Shown one piece after another: positions 51,392 to 60,094 of a DNA stretch of 64,000 nucleotides. A program made the position numbers and the translations under genes. The notes under the pieces are model-generated. The model made no database searches. It was not told where the DNA came from and saw only the letters and a list, made by a program, of their open reading frames with translations. The stretch lies in contig JASNYH010000005.1 of NCBI GenBank assembly GCA_048500255.1, positions 186,001 through 250,000 of the forward strand, in the 5' to 3' direction. The DNA comes from JAMHWF01 sp048500255. GTDB taxonomy: Bacteria > Pseudomonadota > Gammaproteobacteria > Burkholderiales > Burkholderiaceae_C. How positions within the stretch are numbered: position 1 is the first letter of the stretch; every line of letters begins with the position of its first letter.

Positions 51392-51488
51392 ACGGAAGAG
51401 GCTCGCATTCTAGCAGGGTCGGCGACCCTGATCGTGTCGCATGCTCTCGGCTCGAACTTCCTTCGACGCAAGCGGAGCGACGACGCGC

Positions 51489-52358
51489 ATGCAACGACCG
51501 ACCGCCACCTGGCTCGACGCCCAGTACAACAATCGCGCGCGCATCGCGGATCACGCCGAGATCTTCGATCGCTGGCGGCGCGCGTCCGCGCTGGTGCGCG
51601 CGTCGGCCGACTGCGAGCTCGACATCGCCTACGGCAACGGCGCCGGCGAGACGCTCGACGTCTTCGTGCCGGCGCCGCGCGCCGGAGCGCCGGTGTTCGT
51701 CTTCATCCACGGCGGCTACTGGCGCGCACTCGACAAGAGCGACCAGTCGTTCATCGCGCCCGCCTTCGTGCAGGCCGGCGCGATGGTCGTCGTGCCGAAC
51801 TATGCGCTGTGCCCCGCGGTGACGATCGAGCACATCGTGCTGCAGATGGTGCGGGCGCTGGCCTGGGTGCGGCGCAACGCGGCGCGCTGGGGCGGCGATC
51901 CCGAGCGTATCGTCGTCGCCGGCCACTCCGCCGGCGGTCAGCTCGCCGCGATGCTGCTCGAGTGCGACTGGCCGCGCGTCGCGCGCGATCTGCCGCCGCG
52001 GCTGGTGCGGCATGCGCTGGCGATCTCGGGCGTGTTCGACCTCGAGCCGCTGCGCCGTGCGCCCTTCCTCGCCGGCGATCTGCGACTCACGCGCGCGTCG
52101 GCGGCGCGCCTGAGCCCGGTGCGGCTGCCGGCGCCCGCCGACGCCACGCTGTATGCACTGGTCGGCGGCGAAGAGAGCGACGAGTTCCTGCGCCAGAACG
52201 GCGCGATCCGCGAGGCCTGGGGCGGCCGCGTCGTACCGGTGTGCGAGACGGTGCCGGGCGCGAACCACCTCACCGTGCTGCACGATCTCGTCGACGCGCC
52301 GTCGCGCCTGCACCGGCTCGCGCTCGAACTGATCGACGCGACTGCCGTGCCGGCCTGA
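51489..52358 (+). CDS. Alpha/beta hydrolase (kynurenine formamidase-like)
   Basis: A 289-residue hydrolase. The oxyanion motif is FIHGGYWRALDK (about 74-85), the nucleophile elbow GHSAGGQLA (Ser near 144), and the His probably in GANHLTVLHDL near the C-terminus. HGGYW and GHSAGG together recall arylformamidases of tryptophan breakdown, but no other kynurenine gene is near. ATG 51489 is preferred; an ATG at 51441 would add 16 poorly conserved residues. Confidence 0.86.
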   Translation: MQRPTATWLDAQYNNRARIADHAEIFDRWRRASALVRASADCELDIAYGNGAGETLDVFVPAPRAGAPVFVFIHGGYWRALDKSDQSFIAPAFVQAGAMVVVPNYALCPAVTIEHIVLQMVRALAWVRRNAARWGGDPERIVVAGHSAGGQLAAMLLECDWPRVARDLPPRLVRHALAISGVFDLEPLRRAPFLAGDLRLTRASAARLSPVRLPAPADATLYALVGGEESDEFLRQNGAIREAWGGRVVPVCETVPGANHLTVLHDLVDAPSRLHRLALELIDATAVPA

Positions 52359-52539
52359 CCGAGCGCCTGTGCCGCACTCCTATAGGCCCAATGACGGCCA
52401 TAGGGTATGTCAATTCGTCGCATTGAGCGATTGAACTGGCCGCCCGCTCGACCCTGGGCTACGCTAGCCGCATGCCGTCGCGTCGCATCGCGCCGGCGGG
52501 GCTGACGCTGGGACCGACTGATTCACACAGGAGACCGAC

Positions 52540-52962
52540 ATGGCATTGAAGGGATCGAAGACGGAGCAGAACCTGAAGGACGCCTTCGCCGGCGAATCGC
52601 AGGCGAACCGCCGCTACCTCTACTTCGCGAACAAGGCCGACGTGGAAGGCCAGAACGACGTCGCCGCGCTGTTCCGCTCCACCGCCGAAGGCGAGACGGG
52701 CCACGCGCACGGCCACCTCGAGTTTCTCGAGAACGGCTCGGGCGACCCGGCGACCGGCCTGCCGATCGGCAACAGCCGCCAGAACCTGGTGGCCGCCGTC
52801 GCCGGCGAGACGCACGAGTACACCGACATGTACCCCGGCATGGCCAAGACGGCGCGCGAAGAAGGCTTCGACGAGATCGCCGACTGGTTCGAGACGCTGG
52901 CCAAGGCCGAGCGCTCGCACGCCAACCGCTACCAGAAGGCCCTCGACGCGCTGGTCGACTGA
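52540..52962 (+). CDS. Rubrerythrin (rubredoxin-less)
   Basis: A 140-residue ferritin-like diiron protein. The diiron ligands are in NLKDAFAGESQANRRY, EGETGHAHGHLEFL, VAGETHEYTDMYPGM and LAKAERSHANRY. The C-terminal rubredoxin domain of classic rubrerythrins is absent. The role is likely peroxide removal. It is followed by a terminator hairpin and then an Fe-S protein and a DUF3501 gene, a trio that is often conserved together. Confidence 0.93.
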   Translation: MALKGSKTEQNLKDAFAGESQANRRYLYFANKADVEGQNDVAALFRSTAEGETGHAHGHLEFLENGSGDPATGLPIGNSRQNLVAAVAGETHEYTDMYPGMAKTAREEGFDEIADWFETLAKAERSHANRYQKALDALVD

Positions 52963-52986
52963 TCGCGACCGCGAGGAAGCCGTAGA

Positions 52987-53012
52987 AACAAGGGGCCTTC
53001 GCGCCCCTTGTT
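52987..53012 (+). terminator. Intrinsic terminator between rubrerythrin and Fe-S genes
   Basis: AACAAGGGGC, loop CTTCGC, GCCCCTTGTT, followed by CTTT. The stem is 10 bp and perfect. It lies only 31 bp before the next ATG, so read-through may set a lower level for the downstream genes. Confidence 0.75.
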
Positions 53013-53043
53013 CTTTGGAGCCGCTGGAGGAGGACGACACGAC

Positions 53044-54393
53044 ATGACACTGCGCGAAGGCAATCTCGAGGCGCCGACCCGCCATCCGCTCGACTGGAAG
53101 AACCCCGACTTCTACGACGAGGCGCTGGCGTTCAAGGAGATGGAGCGCATCTTCGACATCTGCCATGGCTGCCGCCGCTGCGTGAGCCTGTGCCAGTCGT
53201 TCCCCAATCTGTTCGACCTCGTCGACGCCACCGACGACGGCGAGGTGCACGGCGTCGCCAAGGACGACTACTGGAAGGTCGTCGACCAGTGCTACCTGTG
53301 CGACCTGTGCTACCTCACGAAGTGTCCCTACGTGCCGCCGCACCCGTGGCAGCTCGACTTCCCGCACACGATGCTGCGCGCCAAGGCGATCAAGTTCCGC
53401 AAGGGCGGCGTCAAGGCGAGCGAGAAGTTCCTCGCGTCGACCGACGTGCATGGCTCGTTCGCCGGCATCCCGGTCGTCGTGCAGGCGGTCAACGCGATCA
53501 ACCGCACGAAGACGGCGCGCAACGTGATGGAGAGCGCCCTCGACGTCCACAAGAGCGCGTGGATGCCTGCGCTCGCGACGCGGCGCTTTCGCTGGAGCGC
53601 GAAGAAGCATGGCGCGGCGAGCGCCGTGCGCGACGGCGCGATCAGCCCCGGCAAGGTGGCGATCTACTCGACCTGCTTCGTGAACTACAACGAGCCCGGC
53701 ATCGGCCACGACCTGATCGCCACGCTCGAGCACAACGAGATCCCCTACGTCGTCGTCGAGAAGGAGTCGTGCTGCGGCATGCCCAAGCTCGAGCTCGGCG
53801 ACCTCGAGGGCGTCGAGCGGCACAAGCAGGCCAACATCCCCGTGCTGGCGAAGTACGCGCGCGAGGGCTGGGCCATCGTGACGCCGATCCCGTCGTGCAC
53901 ACTGATGTACAAGCAGGAGCTGCCGCTGATGTATCCCGAAGACGCCGATGTCAAGGCGGTGCAGGAGGCGATGTTCGACCCGTTCGAATACCTGATGGCG
54001 CGCCACAAGGACGGCCTGCTCAAGACGGACTTCAAGCAGCCGCTCGGCAAGGTCAGCTACCACATCCCCTGCCACGGTCGCGTGCAGAAGATCGGCCGCA
54101 AGACGGAAGAGATGTTCAAGCTGATTGGCCAGACGGTGGGCGTGCAGCTCAACACGGTGGAGCGCTGCTCGGGCCACGCCGGCACGTACGGCGTGAAGAA
54201 GCCCTATCACGAGACGGCGATGAAGATCGGCAAGCCCGTCTTCAAGGCGATGGCCAAGGACGGGCCCGACTACATCGCGTCGGACTGCGCGCTCGCCGGC
54301 CACCACATTCAGCAAGGCATGGCCAACGCCGAGCTGCCAGCGGCGCAACTGGCGCACCCGCTGAGCCTGCTGCGCAGGGCCTACGGATTGTGA
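53044..54393 (+). CDS. Heterodisulfide-reductase/GlpC-like Fe-S oxidoreductase
   Basis: A 449-residue protein with two 4Fe-4S motifs (CHGCRRCVSLCQSFP, about 38-52, and CYLCDLCYLTKCPYVPPH, about 84-101). Two Cys-rich CCG domains follow, with partial motifs KESCCGMPKLELGD and HIPCHGRVQ plus ERCSGHAGTYG. It is probably an electron carrier or disulfide/quinone-linked reductase subunit. In this position, between rubrerythrin and DUF3501, it is thought to supply electrons to rubrerythrin; that is inference from context. Start ATG 53044 follows GGAGGA. Confidence 0.9.
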   Translation: MTLREGNLEAPTRHPLDWKNPDFYDEALAFKEMERIFDICHGCRRCVSLCQSFPNLFDLVDATDDGEVHGVAKDDYWKVVDQCYLCDLCYLTKCPYVPPHPWQLDFPHTMLRAKAIKFRKGGVKASEKFLASTDVHGSFAGIPVVVQAVNAINRTKTARNVMESALDVHKSAWMPALATRRFRWSAKKHGAASAVRDGAISPGKVAIYSTCFVNYNEPGIGHDLIATLEHNEIPYVVVEKESCCGMPKLELGDLEGVERHKQANIPVLAKYAREGWAIVTPIPSCTLMYKQELPLMYPEDADVKAVQEAMFDPFEYLMARHKDGLLKTDFKQPLGKVSYHIPCHGRVQKIGRKTEEMFKLIGQTVGVQLNTVERCSGHAGTYGVKKPYHETAMKIGKPVFKAMAKDGPDYIASDCALAGHHIQQGMANAELPAAQLAHPLSLLRRAYGL

Positions 54394-54415
54394 TGACCTC
54401 TCAGGAGCCGAACCC

Positions 54416-54994
54416 ATGACGATCACGCGCGACAGCCTGCTGACGCTCGAGGCTTACGCCAAGGTCCGCACGAGCAGCAAGCCCGAGGTCATCGCCCACC
54501 GCCGGCTGCGCACGGTGCACCTCGGCGAACACGTCAGCCTGCAGTTCGAGGACGAACAGACGATCCGCCGCCAGATCCAGGAGATGCTGCACATCGAGAA
54601 GATCTTCGACGAGGAGGGCATCCAGGGCGAGATCGACGCCTACGCGCCCCTCGTGCCCGACGGCAGCAACTGGAAGGCGACGATGCTCATCGAGTATCCC
54701 GACGTCCACGAGCGCCGCCGCGAGCTGGCGCGCCTGATCGGTATCGAGGACCGCATGTTCGTCGAGGTCGAGGGCCACGCGCGCATCTATGCGATCGCCG
54801 ACGAGGACCTCGACCGCGAGACCGACGAGAAGACCTCGGCCGTGCACTTCGTGCGCTTCGAGTTCCCGCCGGCGGCGCGCGAGGCGGTGCGCGCCGGCGC
54901 CGCCGTCAAGCTCGGCTGCGACCACACGCACTACCCGGCGCACATCGCGATCGCGCCGGAGACGCTGGCGAGCCTGGCCGGGGACTTGAAGTAG
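54416..54994 (+). CDS. DUF3501 family protein
   Basis: A 192-residue DUF3501 protein. It starts MTITRDSLLTLEAYAKVR and shows HRRLRTVHLGEHVSLQFEDEQTIRRQIQEMLHIEKIF, split, and HYPAHIAIAPET near the end. The function is unknown, but the family nearly always sits with rubrerythrin and the Fe-S protein, as here (22 bp after it), so it probably belongs to the same peroxide or redox pathway. Confidence 0.9.
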   Translation: MTITRDSLLTLEAYAKVRTSSKPEVIAHRRLRTVHLGEHVSLQFEDEQTIRRQIQEMLHIEKIFDEEGIQGEIDAYAPLVPDGSNWKATMLIEYPDVHERRRELARLIGIEDRMFVEVEGHARIYAIADEDLDRETDEKTSAVHFVRFEFPPAAREAVRAGAAVKLGCDHTHYPAHIAIAPETLASLAGDLK

Positions 54995-54998
54995 CGCG

Positions 54999-55727
54999 TC
55001 AGCTCGCCCACGTCGCCGCATCGAACCCGACCGTGGTCGCGTCGTGTTGCAGGAAGACGTGCGTGCGCGTCGTCTTGCACGCCCACAGCTGCTGCGCGAA
55101 GCCGGCTGTCAGCTGCAATGCCGTCGGCGTCAGCACGGCACCGCAGATGCCACCGGGCCGGCGCACCGAGGCATAGCGGATCCAGTCGACGGCGTGCTCG
55201 CGCGCCGCGGCAGCCAGCACGTGGCAGGCACGGTAGTCGCGCGGCTGCCGCCACGCATCGGCGGCGGCGTTCCAGGGCCGCGCGAGCAGGTTCACGCAGC
55301 GCCCGGCGATCTCGGCACGAAAGAAGGTGTGCTGCGTGTGCAGCGCCTGGTCGGCGAGCGCGGCGCTGTCGGTGAGGAAGCGCCAGCGCCAGTAGGCGAC
55401 TTCGGCGCAGGCCGTCTCCAACTCCTCGGCGCCGTACCAGAGCCCTGGAGTGCCGGCCGGGCGAAAGCGCGACGCATGGGCCGGCCGGTAGCGGAACGGC
55501 GTCGCGATCAGGTAGTGCGCGCCGCGCGCGGCCGGCGGCAGCGCCGGCTTGCTCGTCTCGAGCAGTTCCTCGAGCAACTGCTGCTCGTCGAGGCTGTCGA
55601 CCAGCTTCATCGTGGCGACGACGTGCTGCGCCTCGACGCCGCGCCACAGCGCGGCGCTGCGCCGGCGCACCCCGCTGCGCCACCACCCCGCCCCGACCGG
55701 CGCCGCGGCGGCCTCGCCGCGGATCAC
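54999..55727 (-). CDS. RES-domain toxin (NAD+-acting)
   Basis: Toxin of a RES/Xre type II pair; known RES toxins degrade or ADP-ribosylate using NAD+. The 242-residue protein has the RES pattern: RYRPAHASRFRPAGTPGLWYG with the Arg, ELETACAEVAYWRWRF with a Glu, and later ACHVLAAAAREHAVDWIRYASVR (split) with Ser/Arg. The start is GTG 55727, overlapping the antitoxin stop as GTGA. It converges on the DUF3501 gene with 4 bp between them. Confidence 0.88.
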   Translation of the reverse strand: MIRGEAAAAPVGAGWWRSGVRRRSAALWRGVEAQHVVATMKLVDSLDEQQLLEELLETSKPALPPAARGAHYLIATPFRYRPAHASRFRPAGTPGLWYGAEELETACAEVAYWRWRFLTDSAALADQALHTQHTFFRAEIAGRCVNLLARPWNAAADAWRQPRDYRACHVLAAAAREHAVDWIRYASVRRPGGICGAVLTPTALQLTAGFAQQLWACKTTRTHVFLQHDATTVGFDAATWAS

Positions 55728-56146
55728 GCGTCGGCTCGCATGCCGTCGAGGTAGGCGACGACCGAAACCAGCCCGTCGGCGCGCTGGATCAGCTCGATCG
55801 GCCGGCCGCCGAGCGCGACGTGATCGCCCGTCATCCAGGCGCGACGCTGCGCGTCGTCGGCGCCGACGAGTGCGTCGAGCGAGCGGTAGACGCGCACCAG
55901 CAGCAGCGCGAGTTCGCCCTCCTTGCTGTCGGGCTGGATGCGGCGCGTGCCGGCGCCCAGCCGCGACACGCTGGCCTCGCTCACGCCGAGCACGCGCGCG
56001 ACGAGCGCCGACGAGAGACCGAGCAGCCCAGCGGCGCGCAGGACGGCGCGCGTCAGCACGGCGTCGGCTTGGGGCCGGGGGGTTCGGCTTGCGGCAGGGC
56101 GTGGGGCGGCGTTCACAGGTGAAAGAATAGACGATGGAACTTTCAT
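55724..56146 (-). CDS. Xre/MbcA/ParS-like antitoxin
   Basis: Antitoxin for the RES toxin. The 140-residue protein has an Xre-like helix-turn-helix (TRAVLRAAGLLGLSSALVARVLGVSEASVSRL, split over about 32-63) and the MbcA/ParS toxin-binding domain (ELALLLVRVYRSLDALVGADDAQRRAWM, split). It ends with the usual GGRPIELIQRADGLVSVVAYLDGMRA (split). The start ATG 56146 precedes the first conserved part. It probably represses its own promoter between 56147 and 56237. Confidence 0.88.
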   Translation of the reverse strand: MKVPSSILSPVNAAPRPAASRTPRPQADAVLTRAVLRAAGLLGLSSALVARVLGVSEASVSRLGAGTRRIQPDSKEGELALLLVRVYRSLDALVGADDAQRRAWMTGDHVALGGRPIELIQRADGLVSVVAYLDGMRADA

Positions 56147-56237
56147 CTGCAACGGCTCGCGCACCGTGCCCGCGCGGCTCCGATGGGCATGCGGGCGCCG
56201 TGCCGCGCCGCCCGCCCGCCGCGGCATCATCCTGCCG

Positions 56238-56507
56238 ATGGCCCGTATCGTGTTCACGCAGCAGCTGCGTCGCTTCGTGGAGGCGCCCGAGCTCGACGTC
56301 GCGGCGCCGACGCTGCGCGACGCGCTCGACGCCGTGTTCGCCGCCTATCCGCGGCTGCGCGGCTACGTGCTCGACGACCAGTCGCATCTGCGCGCCAACG
56401 TCGCCGTCTTCGTCGACGGCCGGCGCATCGTCGACCGCGTCGCGCTCGCCGACGCGCTGGCGCCGGCGTCGACGGTCCACGTGATGCAGGCGCTGTCGGG
56501 CGGATAG
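56238..56507 (+). CDS. MoaD/ThiS-family small sulfur carrier-like protein
   Basis: An 89-residue beta-grasp protein. It begins MARIVFTQQLRRFVE and ends VHVMQALSGG with the Gly-Gly tail needed for adenylation by MoeB/E1-like enzymes. The usual MoaD region LRDALDAVFAAYPRLRGYVLDD is present. In this setting it may provide sulfur for molybdopterin or act in another pathway. It is followed by a YCF48-like propeller gene after 29 bp, an arrangement that I have seen as a pair in other bacteria but whose meaning is unclear. Confidence 0.85.
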   Translation: MARIVFTQQLRRFVEAPELDVAAPTLRDALDAVFAAYPRLRGYVLDDQSHLRANVAVFVDGRRIVDRVALADALAPASTVHVMQALSGG

Positions 56508-56536
56508 CGCCCACGACGAGCAACAAGGAGTCCGCG

Positions 56537-57619
56537 ATGAACGACCGCAGCTGGATCGCCACGCGCAAAGGCCTGTTCGAACTGCGGCGCGGCGGGGCGG
56601 GCGGCCGCTGGGCGGTGGCGCGCACCGCCTTCCTCGGCGAGCCGGTGTCGATGGTGCTGCCGCCTGCCGACGGCTCGCCGCTCGTCGCGGCGCTCAACCT
56701 CGGCCACTTCGGCGTCAAGCTGCATGCATCGGACGACGCCGGCGCGAGCTGGCGCGAGATCGCGACGCCGCAGTACCCGCCGCAGCCCGACGGCGCCGCC
56801 GGCCCGGCGTGGAAGCTGGCGCAGGTGTGGTCGCTGCAGCGCAGCGGCGGCGCCACGCTGTGGGCCGGCACGCTGCCCGGGGGCCTGTTCCGCAGCGACG
56901 ACGCCGGCGCCTCGTGGCAGCTCGTCGACGCGCTCTGGCAGCAGCCCGGGCGCACCGAATGGTTCGGCGGCGGCTACGACGTGCCGGGCATCCACTCGAT
57001 CTGCCCGCATCCGCAGCGTGACGGCGAGCTGCTGGTGGCGATCAGCTGCGGCGGCATCTGGGTCACGCGCGACGGCGGCGCGAGCTGGTCGGTGCAGGGC
57101 CGCGGGCTGCGTGCCGCCTACATGCCGCCCGAGCAGGCCGAGGATCCGAACGTGCAGGATCCGCACGCCGTCGTGCGCTGCGCCGGCGCGCCCGAGCGAC
57201 TCTGGTGCCAGCATCACAACGGCATCTGGCGCTCGATCGACGGCGCCGCGTCGTGGCAGGAGGTGACCGACGTGCCGGTGTCGAACTTCGGCTTCGCCGT
57301 CGCCGTGCACCCGCGCGAAGGCGACACGGCGTGGTTCGTGCCGGCCGTCGCCGACCAGTGCAGGGTGCCGCGCGACGGCGCACTCGTCGTCAACCGAACC
57401 CGCGACGGCGGGCGCCGCTTCGAGACGCTGCGCGAGGGCCTGCCGCAGTCGGGCTGCTACGACCTCGTCTACCGCCACGGCCTGGCCGTCGCCGACGACG
57501 GCCGCACGCTGCTGATGGGCAGCACGACGGGCGGCCTGTGGGCGAGCGACGACGGCGGCGACGCTTGGCATACGGTGTCGGCGCACCTGCCGCCGATCCA
57601 CGCCGTGCGCTTCGACTGA
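56537..57619 (+). CDS. YCF48-like / sialidase-fold propeller protein
   Basis: A 360-residue beta-propeller with repeated Asp-box (SxDxGxxW) motifs: ASDDAGASWREI, RSDDAGASWQLV, TRDGGASWSV, RSIDGAASWQEV and ASDDGGDAWHTV. Catalytic residues of sialidases are not recognisable, so it is likely a structural or binding propeller. There is no signal peptide, so it stays in the cytoplasm. It probably shares a transcript with the MoaD-like gene. Function unknown. Confidence 0.85.
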   Translation: MNDRSWIATRKGLFELRRGGAGGRWAVARTAFLGEPVSMVLPPADGSPLVAALNLGHFGVKLHASDDAGASWREIATPQYPPQPDGAAGPAWKLAQVWSLQRSGGATLWAGTLPGGLFRSDDAGASWQLVDALWQQPGRTEWFGGGYDVPGIHSICPHPQRDGELLVAISCGGIWVTRDGGASWSVQGRGLRAAYMPPEQAEDPNVQDPHAVVRCAGAPERLWCQHHNGIWRSIDGAASWQEVTDVPVSNFGFAVAVHPREGDTAWFVPAVADQCRVPRDGALVVNRTRDGGRRFETLREGLPQSGCYDLVYRHGLAVADDGRTLLMGSTTGGLWASDDGGDAWHTVSAHLPPIHAVRFD

Positions 57620-57741
57620 GCGGGTCGCCGGCGCGGCGGCAGGGAACGTGCACCGCCGCGCACGCGCCTATGCACGCTCCGACATATCGCCAGGGCATCG
57701 AGGGCACCGCAAGAATGGCGCCCTTTGTCGATGCCTGCTGA

Positions 57742-58446
57742 ATGAACGACTTCGGCGCCAGCCTGGCGACCGCTTCGCACCTGATCGTGAACGCCGACGC
57801 GGCGCTGCTGCGTATCGTCGGGCTGTCGCTGGCGGTCAGCGGCTCGGCGTGCCTGTTCGCGGCGCTGTTCGGCCTGGCCGGTGGCGCGGCGCTGGCCGTC
57901 GGGCGATTCGCCGGCCAGCGCATCGTCGTGCTGCTGCTCAACACGCTGCTGGCCCTCCCGTCGGTCGTCGTCGGCCTCTTCGTCTACCTGCTGCTGTCGC
58001 GCTCGGGGCCGCTCGGCGAGCTCGGCATCCTGTTCACGCCGTCGGCGATGGTGATCGCACAGACGATCCTGGCGCTGCCGCTGGTCGCGGCGCTGACGCG
58101 CCAGCTCGTCGCCGACGCGCTGCGCGGCGCCGGCGAGCAGTTGCGCTCGCTGGGCGCCGGCCCGATGACGCGCGCGGGACTCGTCCTCGTGCACGAGCGC
58201 TGGACGCTGCTGACGGTGCTGCTCACGGCGTTCGGCCGCGCCGTCTCGGAAGTCGGCGCAGTGATGGTCGTCGGCGGCAACATCGACGGCGTGACGCGCG
58301 TCATGACGACGACGATCGCGCTCGAGACGAGCAAGGGCGACCTGCCGCTGGCGCTCGCGCTGGGCATCGTGCTGCTGCTCGTGGTCGGCGCGATCAACGT
58401 GCTGATCGCGCTCGTGCAGCGGCTGTCGCAGGAGGGCCGCCGGTGA
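57742..58446 (+). CDS. tupB: TupB-type tungstate ABC transporter permease
   Basis: Inner-membrane permease for tungstate (or molybdate). The 234-residue protein has about five to six membrane helices, for example SLAVSGSACLFAALFGLAGG, LLALPSVVVGLFVYLLLS, ALGIVLLLVVGAINVLIAL, and the ABC permease loop ALRGAGEQLRSLGAGPMTRAG with the EAA-type motif. Its stop overlaps the ATPase gene start as GTGA. Confidence 0.9.
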   Translation: MNDFGASLATASHLIVNADAALLRIVGLSLAVSGSACLFAALFGLAGGAALAVGRFAGQRIVVLLLNTLLALPSVVVGLFVYLLLSRSGPLGELGILFTPSAMVIAQTILALPLVAALTRQLVADALRGAGEQLRSLGAGPMTRAGLVLVHERWTLLTVLLTAFGRAVSEVGAVMVVGGNIDGVTRVMTTTIALETSKGDLPLALALGIVLLLVVGAINVLIALVQRLSQEGRR

Positions 58447-59216
58447 ACGCGCACGGCCGCGCCGAGGCGCTCGCGCGGCTGCTGGCCGACGGCTCGCCGG
58501 GCGAGGGCGAGCGCCCGGCCGCCGCCCCGCTCGTCGAAGTGCACGACGCGGCGGTGCGCTTCGGCGACGTGCGCGCGCTCGACGGCGTCAGCCTGCGCGT
58601 CGAGCGCGGGCGGCGCATCGCGCTGATCGGCAGCAACGGCTCGGGCAAGACGACGCTGCTGCGCGTGCTGCACGGCCTGCAGCGCTGCGATGGCGGCCGG
58701 CGCATCGTGCACGCCGCAGTGGCGCAGGCGATGGTGTTCCAGCGCCCGTTCCTGCTGCGGCTGTCGGTGTGGTCGAACATGCTGATCGCGCTGTGGCTGC
58801 AGCGCGTGCCGGCGCGCGAGCGCGCCGATCGCGCGCGCGATGCGCTCGCGCGCGTCGGCCTGCTCGAGCAGCGCCTGCGGCCGGCGCGCGCGCTGTCGGG
58901 CGGGCAGCAGCAGCGCCTCGCGCTGGCGCGCGCCTGGGCCGTGCGGCCGCAGCTGCTGTTCCTCGACGAGCCGACGGCCAGCCTCGACCCGGCCGCCAAG
59001 CAGGAGGTCGAAGACCTCGTGCTCGAGTTCGCCGCCGAGGGCATGACGCTCGTGATGAGCACGCACAACCTCGGCCAGGCCAAGCGCCTGGCCACCGACG
59101 TCGTCTATCTCGAAGGCGGGCGATTGATCGTCGCGCTGCCCACCGAGCGCTTTTTCACCGAACGCCTGCCCGACGCGGCGGCGCATTTCCTGAAAGGAGA
59201 ATCGACATGGAACTGA
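58443..59216 (+). CDS. tupC: TupC-type ABC transporter ATPase
   Basis: Energises the tungstate permease. The 257-residue ATPase has Walker A GSNGSGKTT (about 61-69), Q-loop VFQRPFLLRLSVW, signature LSGGQQQRLALARA, Walker B LLFLDEPTASLD and the H-loop MSTHNLGQAKRLA. The start is GTG 58443. The 3' end overlaps the binding-protein gene by ten bases, so the three genes form one operon. Confidence 0.93.
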   Translation: MNAHGRAEALARLLADGSPGEGERPAAAPLVEVHDAAVRFGDVRALDGVSLRVERGRRIALIGSNGSGKTTLLRVLHGLQRCDGGRRIVHAAVAQAMVFQRPFLLRLSVWSNMLIALWLQRVPARERADRARDALARVGLLEQRLRPARALSGGQQQRLALARAWAVRPQLLFLDEPTASLDPAAKQEVEDLVLEFAAEGMTLVMSTHNLGQAKRLATDVVYLEGGRLIVALPTERFFTERLPDAAAHFLKGESTWN

Positions 59217-60061
59217 AGATCTCGACGTGGCGCCGGCGCTGGCTCACCGCCGCGCTGGCGCTGGCCGGCTGCAGCGCGTTCGGCATCGGCGCGGCGCACG
59301 CGCAGGACAAGTTCATCGTGATGTCGTCGACGACGTCGACCGAGCAGTCGGGCCTGTTCGGCCACTTGCTGCCCGAGTTCACCAAGGCGACGGGCATCCA
59401 GGTGCGCGTCGTCGCACAGGGCACGGGGCAGGCGCTCGACATGGGCCGCCGGGGCGACGCCGATGTCGTCTTCGTGCACGACAAGGTGGCCGAGGAGAAG
59501 TTCGTCGCCGACGGCTGGGGGTTGAAGCGCACGCCCGTCATGTACAACGACTTCATCCTCGTCGGCCCGAAGTCGGACCCGGCCAAGGCCCGCGGCAAGG
59601 ACATCGTCGCCGCGCTCGGCAAGCTGGCGGCGGCGAATGCGCCGTTCGTGTCGCGCGGCGACAAGAGCGGCACGCACGCCGCCGAGCTGCGCTACTGGAA
59701 GGCAGCCGGCATCGACGCGCCGGCCAAGGCCTTCGCCAACTACAAGGAGTGCGGCTGCGGCATGGGGCCGGCGCTCAACATCGGGGCGTCGAGCAATGGC
59801 TACGTGCTGGCCGACCGCGGCACCTGGCTGTCGTTCAAGAACCGCGCCGATCTGGGCATCGTCGTCGAAGGCGACACGAAGCTGTTCAACCAGTACGGCG
59901 TCATCGTCGTCAGCCCGGCCAAGCATCCGCACGCCAAGAAGGACATGGCGCAGCAGTTCGCCGACTGGGTCGTGTCGCCGGCGGGGCAGCAGACGATCGC
60001 GGCGTACAAGATCGGCGGCGAACAGCTCTTCTTCCCGAACGCCAACGAAGCGGGCCGCTGA
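59207..60061 (+). CDS. tupA: TupA-type tungstate-binding protein
   Basis: Periplasmic oxyanion-binding protein. The 284-residue precursor has a long signal peptide (to GIGAAHAQD). The mature part starts FIVMSSTTSTEQSGLFGHLL, which holds the conserved Thr/Ser oxyanion motif of TupA. VAQGTGQALDMGRRGDADVVFVHDK and FVSRGDKSGTHAAELRYWK (each split) follow. TupA proteins prefer tungstate; sequence alone cannot exclude molybdate. Confidence 0.93.
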   Translation: MELKISTWRRRWLTAALALAGCSAFGIGAAHAQDKFIVMSSTTSTEQSGLFGHLLPEFTKATGIQVRVVAQGTGQALDMGRRGDADVVFVHDKVAEEKFVADGWGLKRTPVMYNDFILVGPKSDPAKARGKDIVAALGKLAAANAPFVSRGDKSGTHAAELRYWKAAGIDAPAKAFANYKECGCGMGPALNIGASSNGYVLADRGTWLSFKNRADLGIVVEGDTKLFNQYGVIVVSPAKHPHAKKDMAQQFADWVVSPAGQQTIAAYKIGGEQLFFPNANEAGR

Positions 60062-60094
60062 GCGGAGGCGGGTCGGTCGCGCCGGCCCGCGCCG

